Made by a program: the position numbers and the translations under genes. The notes under the pieces are model-generated. The model saw only the letters and a program-made list of their open reading frames with translations. It did no database searches and was not told the DNA's origin. Below, in pieces: positions 1-12,149 of a DNA stretch of 64,000 bases. The stretch comes from Branchiostoma lanceolatum (lineage: Eukaryota; Chordata; Leptocardii; Amphioxiformes; Branchiostomatidae), in assembly GCF_035083965.1 (NCBI RefSeq), contig NC_089722.1:19709142-19773141 (forward strand), written 5' to 3'. Within the stretch, counting starts at the first letter, position 1. Each line of letters begins with the position of its first letter.

Positions 1-860
1 AGTTTGTCTAAGCCAATAGTCGTGGCCCATGCATGTGTCAGCGTGTCTGTAACAGAAGCCATGGCCCCTGTCGGTGTCAATGCGTCAGTGGCCATAGCTC
101 GTATCCACGTTGACGAGTCAGTAGTAGCCATAGACGGCATCTGTTTCACTGTGGTCACGTCCGTAGCCATTGTATGTGTCTGTGTTTCTGCACTCGAATC
201 AGCTGGCATGTTCGATGCCTTCATTGATGTACCCAAGTCAGTCCTAGTCTTGGCTGCAGTTAGCGTCAACGTGCCCGGTACGGGTGTGATGGTATAGTTT
301 TTCACGGACTGGTCCGCGCCAGTTGTTATTACTTGTGTCTGCGTTGTTGTTTCAATATCACTAGACATAGCGGATGTCTTCATAGTGTCAGAGCCATTGC
401 TAGTCGTAGTCGTTGGTATCGTTGTTAGCGTGTATGTGTCTGGGCCAGCGGCTACAGCCGATGGCTGCGATGATGCGTCTAGGTCAGTTGCAATTGTCCG
501 TGTGTGCGTCGATGTAGCCCAGGCAGCCCTAGTCATTGACAGTGTCTGTTTCGACGTGTTGGAAGGAAAGGTATTGGCCTGGGACCGTGGTGTCTGTGTA
601 GATGCACCCTTCTGTGCTTCTGACAAAAACTTCACTGTATTTGGTCTCTCCGTAGCTCTTTTGACCGTTTTTTCTTCGAACTCGTTTGGTTTCGATGTTG
701 CGGGCGTCCCAGTAACATTTGCGCCTGTTGCTGTTGTCTCATCTGGGAGAAATGTGGTTGAAACTTTATTTCTTGTGTAAGCTTGTTCTGTTGGGGCGAG
801 GTTCATGAATGGCGTTGAAGACGTCAAAGCTACGTGGTTTATAAAGCATCGGTTCGTCAT
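1..860 (-). CDS. Thr/Ser-rich mucin-like open frame, probably the next exon of the Ig gene
   Basis: The minus strand is open from an ATG at 860 to base 1, at least 286 codons, with an in-frame stop just upstream at 890-888. The protein is dominated by Thr, Ser and Ala, with loose repeats around ATD, TQT and MAT, as in O-glycosylated stalks. A phase-1 acceptor is possible at 830/829 and would join exon 5 of the Ig gene in frame, although its pyrimidine tract is poor. If so, the ATG at 860 is not a start and the segment is a stalk below three Ig domains. The frame continues beyond the window edge. Confidence 0.6.
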   Translation of the reverse strand, partial: MTNRCFINHVALTSSTPFMNLAPTEQAYTRNKVSTTFLPDETTATGANVTGTPATSKPNEFEEKTVKRATERPNTVKFLSEAQKGASTQTPRSQANTFPSNTSKQTLSMTRAAWATSTHTRTIATDLDASSQPSAVAAGPDTYTLTTIPTTTTSNGSDTMKTSAMSSDIETTTQTQVITTGADQSVKNYTITPVPGTLTLTAAKTRTDLGTSMKASNMPADSSAETQTHTMATDVTTVKQMPSMATTDSSTWIRAMATDALTPTGAMASVTDTLTHAWATTIGLDK

Positions 861-3800
861 TTTCACAATCAGCTTACTTGTAGTTGATTAATGAAATGGG
901 AGATGGTTATGATTTTTGTAGTAGGTCATGATCAGAAAGTTATTGAGCGCATTTGTTATGTTTTATGCACTGTCAGAAGGTGACCTTTTTTAATATGTTT
1001 ATGACAATATCATTAGTGGATTTCTAAAAAGTTAGAGTCGACTTTTCTAGTCCTTAATTTTGAAATGACATGGAGAGTTATTGCAAGAAACATATGAGTT
1101 TATACAGTTATGTCATTGTATTTTTTATACGCAATGGCTATGTATATATTTGAAATGATAGTTGCAGATCTTTATCTTTATATGACAGCTATGATGAGTA
1201 GGTTAGGTTTTGTGACCTTTAAGTTGCAACGGGATACAAAAATGGAGAGGACAGAAATCGCTCACATAAGACCAAGAATACTCACCATTAAATCTATCAG
1301 CAAGCACGTATAAGTATTGCTAGAAAAGTTGCAACACATTAATCTGACTGGATGTAAGTAAGATTTACCCATGTTGTCACAACGTGTCGTATTTTGCATC
1401 GTATGCACAGTGTCGAATGATAAACAAAGCCAACGTAAGTAACTTTATCTAAAGTTTGAGTCACGAATTTTGTCACTTCTACTACGAATTATATTAGTAT
1501 CTATCAAGGAGGTTTTTGGTATCTATCTAATCAATGGAACTGTAAAGTCATGCTTTATCTTATATCAATGTCTATGTCTATTTATATTATTTTTCATTGA
1601 AAATTGATAAAGAAATCTAAACAAATTAGACTTGAAAAAAAGCCAACGTCACTCAGTCCACACACTCACCTATCACCGTGACGGTAACCTCGACTGTAGC
1701 CCCGGTCACCAGTTGCACCCCTCCAGCGGTTATGTTGGCTACACAGGAGTAAACCCCCTCGTGGCGCCTCTCCGCCACCGGCAGCTTCAGGTGCGCCCCC
1801 TGCCGACTCTGACCCGATGGTAGCACCCACATGACGTCAGCAACCGGCCTGCTCTCTACGTCACACACCAGGATAAGTGGGTCCCCCTTCTGGATTTCCA
1901 GTGGGGATGTGGCATTAATGACTGGCGTGTCAACGTCTGAATGACAAGAAGGAAATTAATTTTGGTCATCAAATTTAAATTGATAAGCTGATTCACGGTT
2001 TCAACTGCTCATTAGCAGTGTGGTACTTTGTAGGTCATGTGTTATTATAAAGGCCCCTGAGATATACATAAGCAAAACACGTTTGGACATAAAAGCAAGC
2101 ATGTTCAAAACAAGAACTGCTGGATTACAATCTCGAAGCCTTTGACCAGTAGCACATTCGCAGTTTAAATCTTGTACCGACTTATTGTTAGATGGGTGCG
2201 ATGTGTTCTAAACGTCCTGGTTGACGAACTTCACATACTATAAAGCAATATAATGTCAGCCATGTTATTCCTAAGCATTTTCCTATGCAGCTCAGCCTCG
2301 CCCGCAGCCTGTACTGTATACCTGATTGGAGGCTCTGCTAGACCGGGCTGAGGTTTCCACTTTTGTGGGCGTGGCCTCTAACCAGCTCTCAGCCAATCAG
2401 AGAGTAGGCTTTTCCTAAAGAAAACATTTTCTCAAATTGTCGATTCTCTGATTTGCTTAGAGCTGGTAACGCCCGCAAAGCTGGAAACCTCAGCCCGGTA
2501 TAGCAGAGCCTCCCAAGACACATTGTGTAGGACGCGAGCGCCGGAGGCTCTGAGAATATTTCTGTCAGTAGAGTGCTTGTGTTGATCGTTTGTGGATGAA
2601 TGCAACAAATGCTTACATGATATGTCAAGAGTGACAGAACAGTTCCTAGACTTAATAGGTTCTGGATGTTCCTCTAGACAGACATACACAGCTCCGCCAT
2701 CTTGTTTGGTGACGTTGAGGTCATAGGTCAACTTGGACCAATCCGCCGTTTTGTTGCCTACTTCCAGGAGGGAGCCATTACTGAGTTGCTGGTACCACTG
2801 CGGTGATGACTCGCGGCCGGAGGTGGAACTGCAGGATAGCGATGCGTTCGTCCCCGCGACAAGGTTGTCCGATGACACCGAACACTCCGGGGGACTTGGG
2901 TTGTCTGTAAAGTAAGAGTTTAAGCTAGTTCACTGTGTGAAGTGTGCATGTGCATGTGATGCACTGTGGATGATATGTCAACAATAGGGGCCTTCAACTT
3001 TGACATATTACTCACAATGCATCACACTGCACACGCGCACTTCAAATTGTGAACCAGCTTATGACTATTGACAATAAGTAACATTTTAAGATAGTTCACT
3101 TCAAAAGAACACAGCAAAACCAAGGATGTATCTCAGCTAAGATGAGTGAAAGGTGCGAACGAGCTGGTCTATCTCAGTTGCAGTCTCCTTGACTGTCGCC
3201 AACGTGTGGCAGGTCCAGTACTACAAGTAATGTTTCGGTCCCAATTGGAAAAAATAGGGGCCCCGCCGGGTAGTTCACGGGCTGTTTTTGTTGCACTTTC
3301 GGGCGTGACCCCTACGTGGCCCCGTGGGACACCCTGCGGCTGCCGGATTTTGGGGCCCGGCCGGGCCCCGCGGTGAATTTAGCTCAGACTTAAATTGAAC
3401 GCGGGGCCCGGTTATAAGTAGACACCGCGAGCAAATTGTGCGAGCACCGAGAGGTAATCCCCCCTCGTACCCGGTTATCCACCGGGACAAATTTGCGATG
3501 TCGCCCGGGGCCCTGCCGGGACTACACACCCGACGGGCACCGGCGCAATTGAAAGAAACGGTTGACTCACCAACGACGAAAACTTCAACGAATGCAGACG
3601 ACTCTCCGGAGTCCGATCCCGACATGTCCGAGACCTCGCACTCGTAGGTGGCGGCATCGCTCTTCTCGACGCCTTTGATCTTCAGCGTGACGTCATCCAC
3701 TATCTCTGCGCGCCCCCTCAGGCTCCCGTAGGCTATGGACGTTAGCACTGATCCTGAAAAATGGTGGACTTGAGGAATCTAGCATATTTGGATTTCCCCA

Positions 3801-5383
3801 TGTGGCGCTATCCAAGTATGTGTCCCTTGTTTTAGGAATGTAGTGTTCTTGTCTCCTAACCTGGGTACTATCCTCCGTAGTAACCGCTGGCTCCATCGTA
3901 ACGTGGTTAGCAAGCGAAACGATTGAGCCAGCGGTTACTACGGAAAATGGCACCCAGGCTACTTGTCTCCACATTTTAGATATGAAATAGTGTTGGTCTA
4001 GTTCTAGGAGTTGCAAGGGGTGACGAGGATAAGCTGCATCAGTAGTTACATCTAGTTCATTTTCCCTTGATAATTCGGCAACGCGGGGACAAATCATCAG
4101 CCTTTGTCGTCATATCCCTATCACAAAAAAAGATGCGCTGGCAGGGTATGACCATCCTTTCGTGAAGTAACGCCGACGGCCCGGGCGAACCGACCTGAAA
4201 TCCGTTCTTTCCCCTGCGCGAAAGCCGACTAGCCGTCAGCCAATAAGATACTGGCCCTCCTGTTGTTGGAAGAGGCTTTAAGAACCAATCACGTTGCCTC
4301 TTGACCGTAGGTGGCGCTGTGATTGCTTGGTGACAGCTGGGCAGCTTATTAGAACTTTCAAAACTTAACATTTCTTGCTTGTTGTTGTACAACATACATG
4401 GTGGTGCCAATATCAGTCATGTTTGAATTGGCATCTCAGACAATGTCCACATTTTCATTATCTGTTACAATATCAAATATATGCGTAAATGATTATCAAC
4501 ACAAAGTCTGATTAGTCAATCACGTTTACAAAAACATAAAAGAACATAAATGTATCATTCAATGAGCAGCTCTTAACAGTTTATATATCCTAAGTTTTCA
4601 AAGGCGTACATTCATATCATCATCATCGAATTTCATAGTCATTGACGTCTAGCGTTACATCAACATTACAGTATTACGCAATATGAATGACATCATGGTA
4701 AACAGTTTTTTTTAAGGATCTATATATATACATGCGAGTTGGACTTAGTTTGCTAGACTTACCCATGACCTGTAACTTGGTGTAGACAGTGTACGTCTCT
4801 CTCCGCCAGGTGAGGATGAACGTAGGTGACGCAGGTGTGAAGGTACAGACCAGGTACCCGTCCTCTCCACTGATGAGCGTAGTCGGGCTCTCCGAGTCAA
4901 CCGTCACCGTTAGACTGTCGCTACCTGAACAAAGAGACGTAAAAGAACCATCCCTCAATAGAGACGGGGGCGCCACAGACTTTCTGTAACTTATGATTCA
5001 CTGCTATCTGCATAACGTGACGTCATCTCAGCGGTGGATTGCTCATTACTTGACAAAGACTGGTGTTGTACAGTCGAAAATTTGGGTATGTCCATTTTTT
5101 TTTTGTGTTGGAAATTACAGTTAAAACTTGTTTCAGAACGTAAAAGAACCGTTCAGCTTTAAATGCAATCTACAAGTATACAAACAGACGATCACTAGGA
5201 AGGGGGCTTCCAGTTTTCTGACGCTGATTTGTGGAACGGCATGACAAGAACTATAAATAAAATACGCACAAAAAAAGGGATTTTGAAAGAAATAGAAAAG
5301 TTTGACCTACCTGAGACAAACAATGCAAACAGCACTGCAAGTATACCTCTTGCCACAGGGGGGGAGAGGCACGCTTTCCACAT
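1..5383 (-). CDS. Ig-superfamily surface protein, split V-type Ig plus two more Ig domains and a Thr-rich region (partial, runs off left edge)
   Basis: Probable exons on the minus strand are 5383-5311, 4924-4763, 3753-3571, 2904-2617, 1936-1670 and then probably 829-1. Every junction seen is AG/GT and phase 1. Exon 1 starts MWKACLSPPV and carries a hydrophobic signal peptide (ILAVLFALFVSG). Exons 2 and 3 together form one V-type Ig: Cys in LVCTF, Trp in ILTWRRE, then DAATYEC in exon 3. Exon 4 is a second Ig domain (LSCSS, PQWYQQ, GGAVYVC). Exon 5 is an I-set-like Ig (LILVCDV, VMWVLP, EGVYSCVAN). N-glycosylation sequons are frequent. About 324 residues are defined before the Thr-rich part. It is probably a secreted or membrane recognition or adhesion molecule. 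No transmembrane segment lies inside the window, so topology is open. The ligand is unknown. The Ig calls are firm; the link to the last exon is less so. Confidence 0.85.
2328..2513. mobile_element. foldback MITE in the Ig gene intron
   Basis: Inverted arms begin GGAGGCTCTGCTA and end in the complement at 2501-2513, and continue with similar sequence to give a near-complete palindrome of about 185 bp. It lies about 100 bp from the 3' edge of the second Ig exon (2617). Confidence 0.75.
3860..3958. mobile_element. short foldback element
   Basis: Inverted arms of about 34 bp (CCTGGGTACTATCC at the left, complement ending CACCCAGG at the right) with two or three mismatches surround a loop of about 30 bp. 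It sits in the intron that follows V-domain exon 2 of the Ig gene. Confidence 0.7.
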
Positions 5384-5439
5384 GTTGGTAACGTTCTGTA
5401 GAAAAGTGAAAATGCTATCACCATTTGTTAACCAAATTA

Positions 5440-5648
5440 TAATACACCTCTGTGTAAGGAGGCTTTGCTGTTGTTTAGTTCCGCTCACTAGACCTCAAAC
5501 AAAACGAAATGTCAAACCCGAAAGTTCCGCTGCAGTACCATAGGAACCTGCTAGGGGGTCCAAAATTTAACCATTCTGTGGTCTCAAGAAGACCTACCCA
5601 CATACTAAGTATCAAACAATCCATCAAGGCATTCTTGAGTTACCGTGT

Positions 5649-5742
<94 letters not shown>

Positions 5743-6620
5743 CGGCGAAGGTAATGACGAAGTCGTGTTACATACAAACTTGTAAACACGGAAGAGGGAA
5801 ACAAAAACATTGGCAAATCTTGCCAGACTTGGCGGACCGAACATGTAACACAGATCTAACAAGAGTTCCGCGACCTCATATCTCCATGAACAAGTCTATT
5901 TATGCAAATGACTTACATAATATACATAATATTTACATAATATATGCTTTATCATAAACACCTTTATCTTACTTAAACATGTTGCAATATTGACAGTCCT
6001 ATAATTTTCACATTTGATGAATTTCGGTGTTTTTGCATTAATTATGCAAATCAGGAATTAATTTGCATAATTGGTATCTGTTGATGCTCCACTTTCCATA
6101 AAGTACATATGTTACATGTATTTGAGTCTTACAATGGAAAGCACAGCAAATATAGATTTCGCTCATTATCTATGCTAATTAAGTCCCAATTAGCATAATT
6201 TGCACTTCATTGTGTATATCTCTGTCTAAGCTACCTACATACTAAATATCATGGAAATCCGTTGTTCCTTTGTTCAGTTATTCTCCTTAGAAGATTTTCA
6301 CAATAACGCCCCTGCAGTTCCAGAGCAAGCTGCTAGGGGGCCCAAACCTACACCACTTCTTAATTACATCACAAGCTATCTCCCACCCAAAAATCAAGAC
6401 CACAGCACGTCCAGGTCAAAAGATAAAAAAATTGAAGTTCTGCTGCAGTACCAAGGTCACATACCAGGGGGCCCAAAATCGACCCTGACCTTTGGCTTCA
6501 CAACACCCGCCCACATACCAAATATCATTGTAATCCATCAGGAGGTTCTTGAGTTATGCTGACTACAAGAGTCCGGAAACACAAACACACACACACACAC
6601 ACAAACACGCCAAAAACGAT
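5440..6620 (-). repeat. dispersed ACCTTCGC-type repeat, two minus-strand copies with embedded (CA)n
   Basis: Two blocks carry the same order as copies at 34.7-36.5, 37.37-37.56, 43.67-43.99 and 44.41-44.71 kb: a CTGCAG-containing segment, a GGGGGCCCAAA-like segment, ATCAAGGCATTCTTGAGTTA, a CA-rich stretch, then GCGAAGGTAAT. The AT-rich part at 5880-6220 repeats ATGCAAAT-like sequence also seen at 35.8-36.3 kb. No coding capacity was seen. Confidence 0.7.
5660..5740. repeat. (CA)n microsatellite
   Basis: About 40 uninterrupted CA units, preceded by a short (TC)n run at 5648-5659. The long frames across it on both strands are artefacts of the dinucleotide. Confidence 0.98.
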
Positions 6621-7084
6621 ATCTCCATTTTTCATGGAGATAATTACCCTAATGAGAAAGTATAAAGCATCATACTTAGCGTCAAGTAGACGCCCACTTT
6701 GCCACTGTCCCAACTTGTCTGATCCACTGAAGGCTCAGTTAGTATCACAGATAAAGTCCGATCTAACTAAAAGAAAGAAGGCAAGACTGACATGAGTAAC
6801 AGTTCCTAATGTAAGTCAATGGTTGAAAATATCTATGACTAAGATGCACACAAAAGGATCGGTTAGCAGTTAGAAGTGAATGCATAATGTATACACACAT
6901 TCCCATGACATTTTAAATATGTTTTTTATCAAAGGTGTCGATCTAATTGGGCTACCAATTTTCACATTTCATTAACGTGCTTAATGCATACAATGATGGT
7001 AATTGACGCGTTACTGACGTATCCTATGGTGTCCAGATAAGCAAAACGGCGAGAACGTAAACCAAATATCAAGATGGCGTCGCG

Positions 7085-7425
7085 GTGGCGTGATGGCAAG
7101 GTGTTTGGCCCAGAACCCAGAGGTCCTGGGTTCAAATCCCCTGACATGCATCCTCTCCTTGGCATTTTACACAAATTTCCTCACCCCACTCAGGTGAAAA
7201 TGAGTACCAAGCTTCGGCTAGGGACGTCCCTTGGGTAGTACGTTAAATGGAGGTCCCGGGTTTGAAAAGAGCCACACCTTGAAGACGTAATAATATAAAA
7301 GATCTAGAACTAATGGAAAAGAGTTGGAGTCTTTCCCGGTGTGGGTGGATCAAATAACTCTGTCTAGATATGCAGCTTGTATTGATCAATACAAATCTGT
7401 TGTGTTCATTGGGTCGGCCGACTAC
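7085..7425 (+). mobile_element. tRNA-derived SINE
   Basis: The head has a tRNA-like box A (TGGCGTGATGGCAAGGTG) and a box B (GGTTCAAATCC) but no matching acceptor stem, so it is not a tRNA gene. The body matches the SINEs at 29.96 and 41.64 kb (gacgtccc, gagccacacct and gtggatca segments). A minus-strand copy follows at once, and a tail of this type lies at 7858-7932. Confidence 0.8.
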
Positions 7426-7574
7426 TCTCTCCTCACAGCCAGGGGCTGAATTGCGAGGAGCTTACAATTGGTGGGGCTAGATCGCAAGGGTCTGGATAGG
7501 AGCGGCTGCCATTCGGCGCGCAGGTGACCTCAATACGATAATTTCCCCATGTGCGGCCATAAGACTGTTGGTTT

Positions 7575-7852
7575 TGAACCACTCGCACCGGGAAGGACTC
7601 CTACTCTTTTCGATAAGTGCGGTGGGTTCTTTAACGTGCCCGAGGTGTGGCTCTCCTCAAACACGGGGCCTCCATTTACGGTCCTATCCGAGGGACGTCC
7701 CTAACCGAAGCTAGGAACTCATTTACACCTGAGTGAAGCTAGGAAAGTCGTGTTTCCCCAGGGCACAACGTTGGGGCGTATCGGTGGTTTCGAACCCGGG
7801 ACCACTCGGTTCTGGGCGAAACGCCCTACCGATTGCGCCACACGATGCTACT
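7575..7852 (-). mobile_element. tRNA-derived SINE, inverted copy
   Basis: Read on the minus strand, the head near 7850 carries box B as GGTTTCGAACCCGGGACC in complement, followed by the same body as the neighbouring plus copy. The segment at 7858-7932, ending in (AAAC)n, is a plus-strand tail, so the two copies are interleaved. Confidence 0.75.
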
Positions 7853-8039
7853 TAGTACGCCATGGGGCGGTTTACCGGGTATGTAATACAAACAAACAAA
7901 CAAACAAACACACAAACAAACAAACGAACAATTAACGTCCTTAATGCATTAAACGTAGGCGCTAGACAGCCATATGGTGACACTCCGTACAGAACATTAA
8001 TATTGAACTGCAAACATATCCACAATCATGTTCACTGTT

Positions 8040-8135
8040 AAGCCCCCGTCACACATAGCATACAATGGCCTCCTGACCTTCTCCAGACCAAGGAGGTCAA
8101 AATCTGTGGTACGGAGTTGGTCGGCGAGATCACCT
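8040..8135 (+). mobile_element. fragment of the GTCACACATAG MITE family
   Basis: Starts CCCCCGTCACACATAGC and continues with the CTTCTCCAGACCA and GTTGGTCGGCGAG segments shared with copies at 23.53, 40.41 and 52.26 kb. Only one end is present. Confidence 0.6.
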
Positions 8136-8266
8136 AGCTACTAAAAAAATGTAATCCGCGACGGCGCCGACTACTAATTTTAAAAAGTCTTCGGAAGGCC
8201 CTGAAAGTGTGCCAGGAGTTTTACATTCCATATTCCTGAAGTCATTTACACATTGTAATGAATATA

Positions 8267-8480
8267 CTGTACATGCAGAAATGTTCGCTGGGATTTGATT
8301 TCGCGGTAGGGAGAAAATGGAATGTTCGCGGTGGTTCTGAGTTCGCGTTTGAAACAATAGTAGCGCTACAGTACTAGTCACACAATGAACAGCTTTTCGC
8401 GGTGATTTTAAGTTCACGGAAAAGAGTTCACCGCGAAAACCGCGAACATGAAACCACCGCAAACATTTTTGCATTTACAC
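8267..8480. mobile_element. MITE, TACTGTAAAT family rich in CGCGAA
   Basis: Imperfect terminal inverted repeats (TACTGTACATGCAGAAATG at the left, complement ending GCATTTACACT at the right) and internal CCGCGAA/TTCGCGG motifs match elements at 45.2 and 49.54 kb. Confidence 0.7.
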
Positions 8481-8625
8481 TTTTTGTCAATACCAGCAAC
8501 ACTCTGGGGTGTGCTTCAATCCCATTTTCACAAGGACAGAAAAAAAAGAACGTAACCAAGCGCTTATGTATCGTATAGGGATTCGTTTTCGTTCAATAAA
8601 AAAAAATGAGCTACGATTCATGTAT

Positions 8626-8816
8626 GAGTTATCTCGTTGATAATTGCCTTGTCCCAGATCAGGATAATTTGTACAGTTGATACCGATAATTGTGATAATT
8701 GCCACACATTAATTTACGCATACTGCTGAGAGTTATCTCGTTGATAATTACCTGTCCCGGATAGGATAATTGTATACTAGTAGCTGATAACGATAATTGT
8801 GATAATTGTCACACAT
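8626..8816. repeat. two tandem copies of an approximately 85-105 bp unit
   Basis: GAGTTATCTCGTTGATAAT starts copies at 8626 and 8730. Both go on to GTCCC, AGGATAATT and CGATAATTGTGATAATTG in the same order. Confidence 0.85.
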
Positions 8817-10553
8817 CAAAAGACATTGTTATCACCAGATGTTATCAATTAGCAATACTCTCGATAACCATAGTAACGTTATGTACGAATGGGGATTCGG
8901 TGAGAAAGCAAATATATACACCACAGACGTCTTCAAAAGTACAAAAGCCTAAGATCGAGTCTTAGAGATCTAGACCATGGCTAACTAACTTTCTTTAAGA
9001 CTTCAAGACGCTAGACGTTTTATGCCGCTCTATACCCAGTCATCACCATTGAAATCTTGGTCAACGACAGAGGGAATAGCATATTAAATGATGAAATCCG
9101 TTCAAATTGTACGTCTTGGAAAGAAGATATAAGTTAGAATAAAAAGTTGAGGTTTATGATATTTCAAAACTGTTCGGTCGATCATTGTTGTTTTTCAATC
9201 TATTAAAAAAATACACTCATATACAACACTAACTCTAGAACCACGCTGCCAAATACAAAACCATAAGTAATTTTACCGACTGATTTTCATCATGTATGAC
9301 TTTCTGATAGCTTACAGTCATAGTTAGCCCTATTCTACGTCTAGTTGATTATTTTTCTTCCCATGATAGTCATTGGCGGTTCACCATTCGTTTGAAACTA
9401 AGAAGCTTTGTATGTCGCCTATAGGCCACAGCATGACTTAGTTTCATCCCAGTTTTCAAATTTATCGGAATAGTTGAAAGTAACACAAGTCTTTAAAAGA
9501 AAGGAAAAAAAGGAAAAAGACTAGACTATCCCCCAAACTACTCCCCGTTGTCTTGTCATTGATAAAACACTGACATGAGAAGAACTTACAATGCAACAAC
9601 GAGTGTAACAGTGCAGTTGAAAGAAAAATATGCACTTGCTTTTGCCGAACCGGATTTCCCTTAATCTTTCTATCAATCCATCTATTCATTCACCCATCCG
9701 TCTATCCTTCCACCTGTCCACAATCTATCCATCTATCTGTATCTTACCCTATCTTTCATTCCTGTACTAACCTGAGTCGTGCGCTCTACATGTGATCGTG
9801 AGTCTACTACCTCAACTACTGGGAAACAGGGGAAAGTATTTGTCGGGCTGTGACTTTAGTGTGTTTGGGATTAAATTTACTATGTTTTCTGAGTTGTAGA
9901 TATCCGCAAAGCAAACCGATTCTGACGCGCTGGCTGCCTAAATTACGTCCATGTAAGCTCGAGTTTTTGTCCCTTCAAATGTCAAACGCGTCAGGGGGCG
10001 ACACAACTCAGTAGCTCGCATTATGTCCCAACTTCGGGAACAAAACCGCCCCACGGATAGATTTACAACATAGCCCACAGATCGTGCCGATGCCCAGGGC
10101 CCCGATTGTCTCGCTAACACAGACTTTACGAGTAGGTTCTTTTTGTACAGGAATTAGCGAACATAAACCCCTCAAGCTGGATATAAAGTCGGGCGATTAA
10201 AGATTAGAAAAACTCTGTTAGTTCGGGAGAGAGAGAGTAGTATATTGTGGGTAATTTGGGTGAAGGGGTCCGCTGCAAATCTCGGGCTTAAGTATATTTG
10301 CACATATGCCTGTCACGTCGGCACCGCAGGGTACCGTACACACACAGATGCAAGGGCGGCCATTGGGCGGCTTTCAGGTCATCCTGCTTTCAGGTTTTCT
10401 TCTAAAATGTAGTGCTAAAGGCCACTGACCGCCGCGAGTCTATCAGGGTAAAGTGTAAGGGTGGTGGGGGTAAGGGTAAGGTTCTATTCCCGAATTTAGG
10501 TACATACACACAAACGTTTTAACATTTAACATCTACTAACCGTAAAAAAAAAA
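8817..10553. other. gene-free stretch
   Basis: No exon or recognisable protein was found on either strand. A degenerate (CTAT/CCAT)n tract lies at 9665-9760, and an A-rich run at 9490-9525. The rest looks like ordinary intergenic DNA. Confidence 0.5.
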
Positions 10554-10731
10554 GATAATCCCACCAGGGTACATAATTTCGCCAAAATTTTTCCAAACAG
10601 ATCTCCAACCCCCATTATAATGCACTCCTGTATATCTAAGCTGTACATACCTGGGGGTGCTGCACTATATAGAGATCTCTCAAAGACACTGTTTTTCAAA
10701 GTGGCGGATTTATGTAACCTGACGGGTTATT
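10554..10731 (+). mobile_element. MITE of the CCACCAGGGTACA family
   Basis: Begins TAATCCCACCAGGGTACAT and ends GGCGGATTTATGTAACCTGA. The two ends are imperfect inverted repeats. The body has GATCTCCAAC, ATAATGCA and GAGATCTCTCAAA. It is homologous over its full length to copies at 22.16, 32.11 and 50.69 kb. Confidence 0.85.
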
Positions 10732-11004
10732 GGTAATGTAGGTTACATGATCAGGCTGTTAGATTTTGGCAACGCTCTGTTGGATTAATGTACAGTGTAT
10801 GACAGAACGTTCAATGCCACTTCTATTCGGGATTGCCAAGCCCTTTTTCACCCGCTTCACCCTTTTCCCAAAGAGACCCCCTTCACCGCAATCACTTTCC
10901 ATATCCTAACGGGCAAACTTCAAGCTAATTCTTTCGAAAGCGTCATTCTCCGCCTCTTTGTATTTTCTTCATATCTAGTAAAATCTAGACACACACCATG
11001 CCAA

Positions 11005-11095
11005 ACTACAGCCTTCACCCGCGCCGCTTGTGGCAAACACTGCAAGAGCAGAGCTGGACTCGCCGCTCACGGACGAGTCCATCGACGCTGAACCG
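11005..11095 (+). pseudogene. possible LINE ORF C-terminal remnant with a C2H2-like knuckle
   Basis: The frame reads AACGKHCKSRAGLAAHGRVH before a stop. The pattern C-x3-C-KSRAGLAAH-x3-H resembles the C-terminal zinc knuckle of some LINE-encoded proteins (C-RSRIGL-SH). No reverse transcriptase was seen upstream. A chance match cannot be excluded. Confidence 0.35.
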
Positions 11096-12149
11096 ATCGT
11101 CCGTCAGGATGAAAAGGAAAAGAAGTAAAATCGTCGCCAACTTAAGGCAACGTGGTAACTTTTGATACAATGGACGTTTGCTGCAAGTTCTTGCCCGTAG
11201 GCTAATTGCAAGTACATTTAACATGAAAAGGACAGACAGACAATGGGGAACAATATGTGACTACTTCAGTCTAACTACCGACACTTAATTCTAACCTATT
11301 GGGTTTGACTTCTTTTTCCGAGACAGTGGGAGACGAATGACCCCATCTTTTCTGTAATATGTGGGTTTTGTGATGTTAAGAGGAGAGTAGTTTTCTTTTT
11401 GTCTGTTAACGTGGAGAAATTAAGATGGAAGTTGGTGGCCTCTTTAAACAGCTCCTTTTGATGATACCTTTTTACGTTCTACGAGATCATTCCGCCATTC
11501 TCGCTGAAAAGTCGTCTGCTGTTTTCGAGTGCATCGCCCTCTTTCTTACCGACAATGAGCCAATTGTAACCGCAAGAAGTAAACGACCAAGCGGCCACCG
11601 GACGTCGTGAAAATAATTTACCAGTTTTTAGTGCTTTAGGAGAAAAGAATTTGCACAAAAAGCGAATGAAGTCCTTGTAGCATGTTATTACGTGATAAAA
11701 CGAGGCGAATTTGGTCAACAACGCTAAATCCGAAAATAGGGTGGATATAGCCTCATCTTTCTAAAAGAACCGCATAATTACATTAACGATTCAGAGGTCT
11801 ATTTTCCAACGGTAGAAAGACTGTCAACTATGGCAATGTTATTGTTAGTTTTGTATGCACAGCGATAGGATAACACAACAGCAGCAAAGCGAACATTATG
11901 TTAAACCCGTATCTAAAAACTTCGGACACGTAATCAAGCGACAAGACTAACTCAGAAGTCAATGTCACGTATAAAGAACTAGCCTCCACCAAGTACAGGA
12001 AAGTTTAACTATCAAATTTATGCGAATACCGGTTTTTATCTAAAGGAGTATCTTTTTATGTACGACTTGACTATGAGTATTTCTTGTGTATCACCTTTTT
12101 TATTATTATTTTGCAATAAAAGAAGAAAGGAGCAGGTCTAAAAGCAAGG

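Noticed and set aside
385-780. 131-codon plus-strand frame
   Set aside because: It is the antisense of the Thr/Ser-rich minus-strand frame, which is longer and runs on to the window edge.
3146-3748. Several GC-rich frames around 3.2-3.7 kb on both strands
   Set aside because: Only 3753-3571 (minus) is an exon with Ig residues and splice sites. The rest lies in a GC-rich intron segment with scraps resembling the GTCCCATTTCCAA MITE.
5509-5862. Long frames on both strands across the CA tract, giving His/Thr and Val/Cys repeats
   Set aside because: They are translations of a dinucleotide microsatellite with no flanking coding signal.
7085-7150. Possible tRNA gene with a clear box B
   Set aside because: The acceptor and anticodon arms do not pair, and the same head occurs in several SINE copies with a common body.
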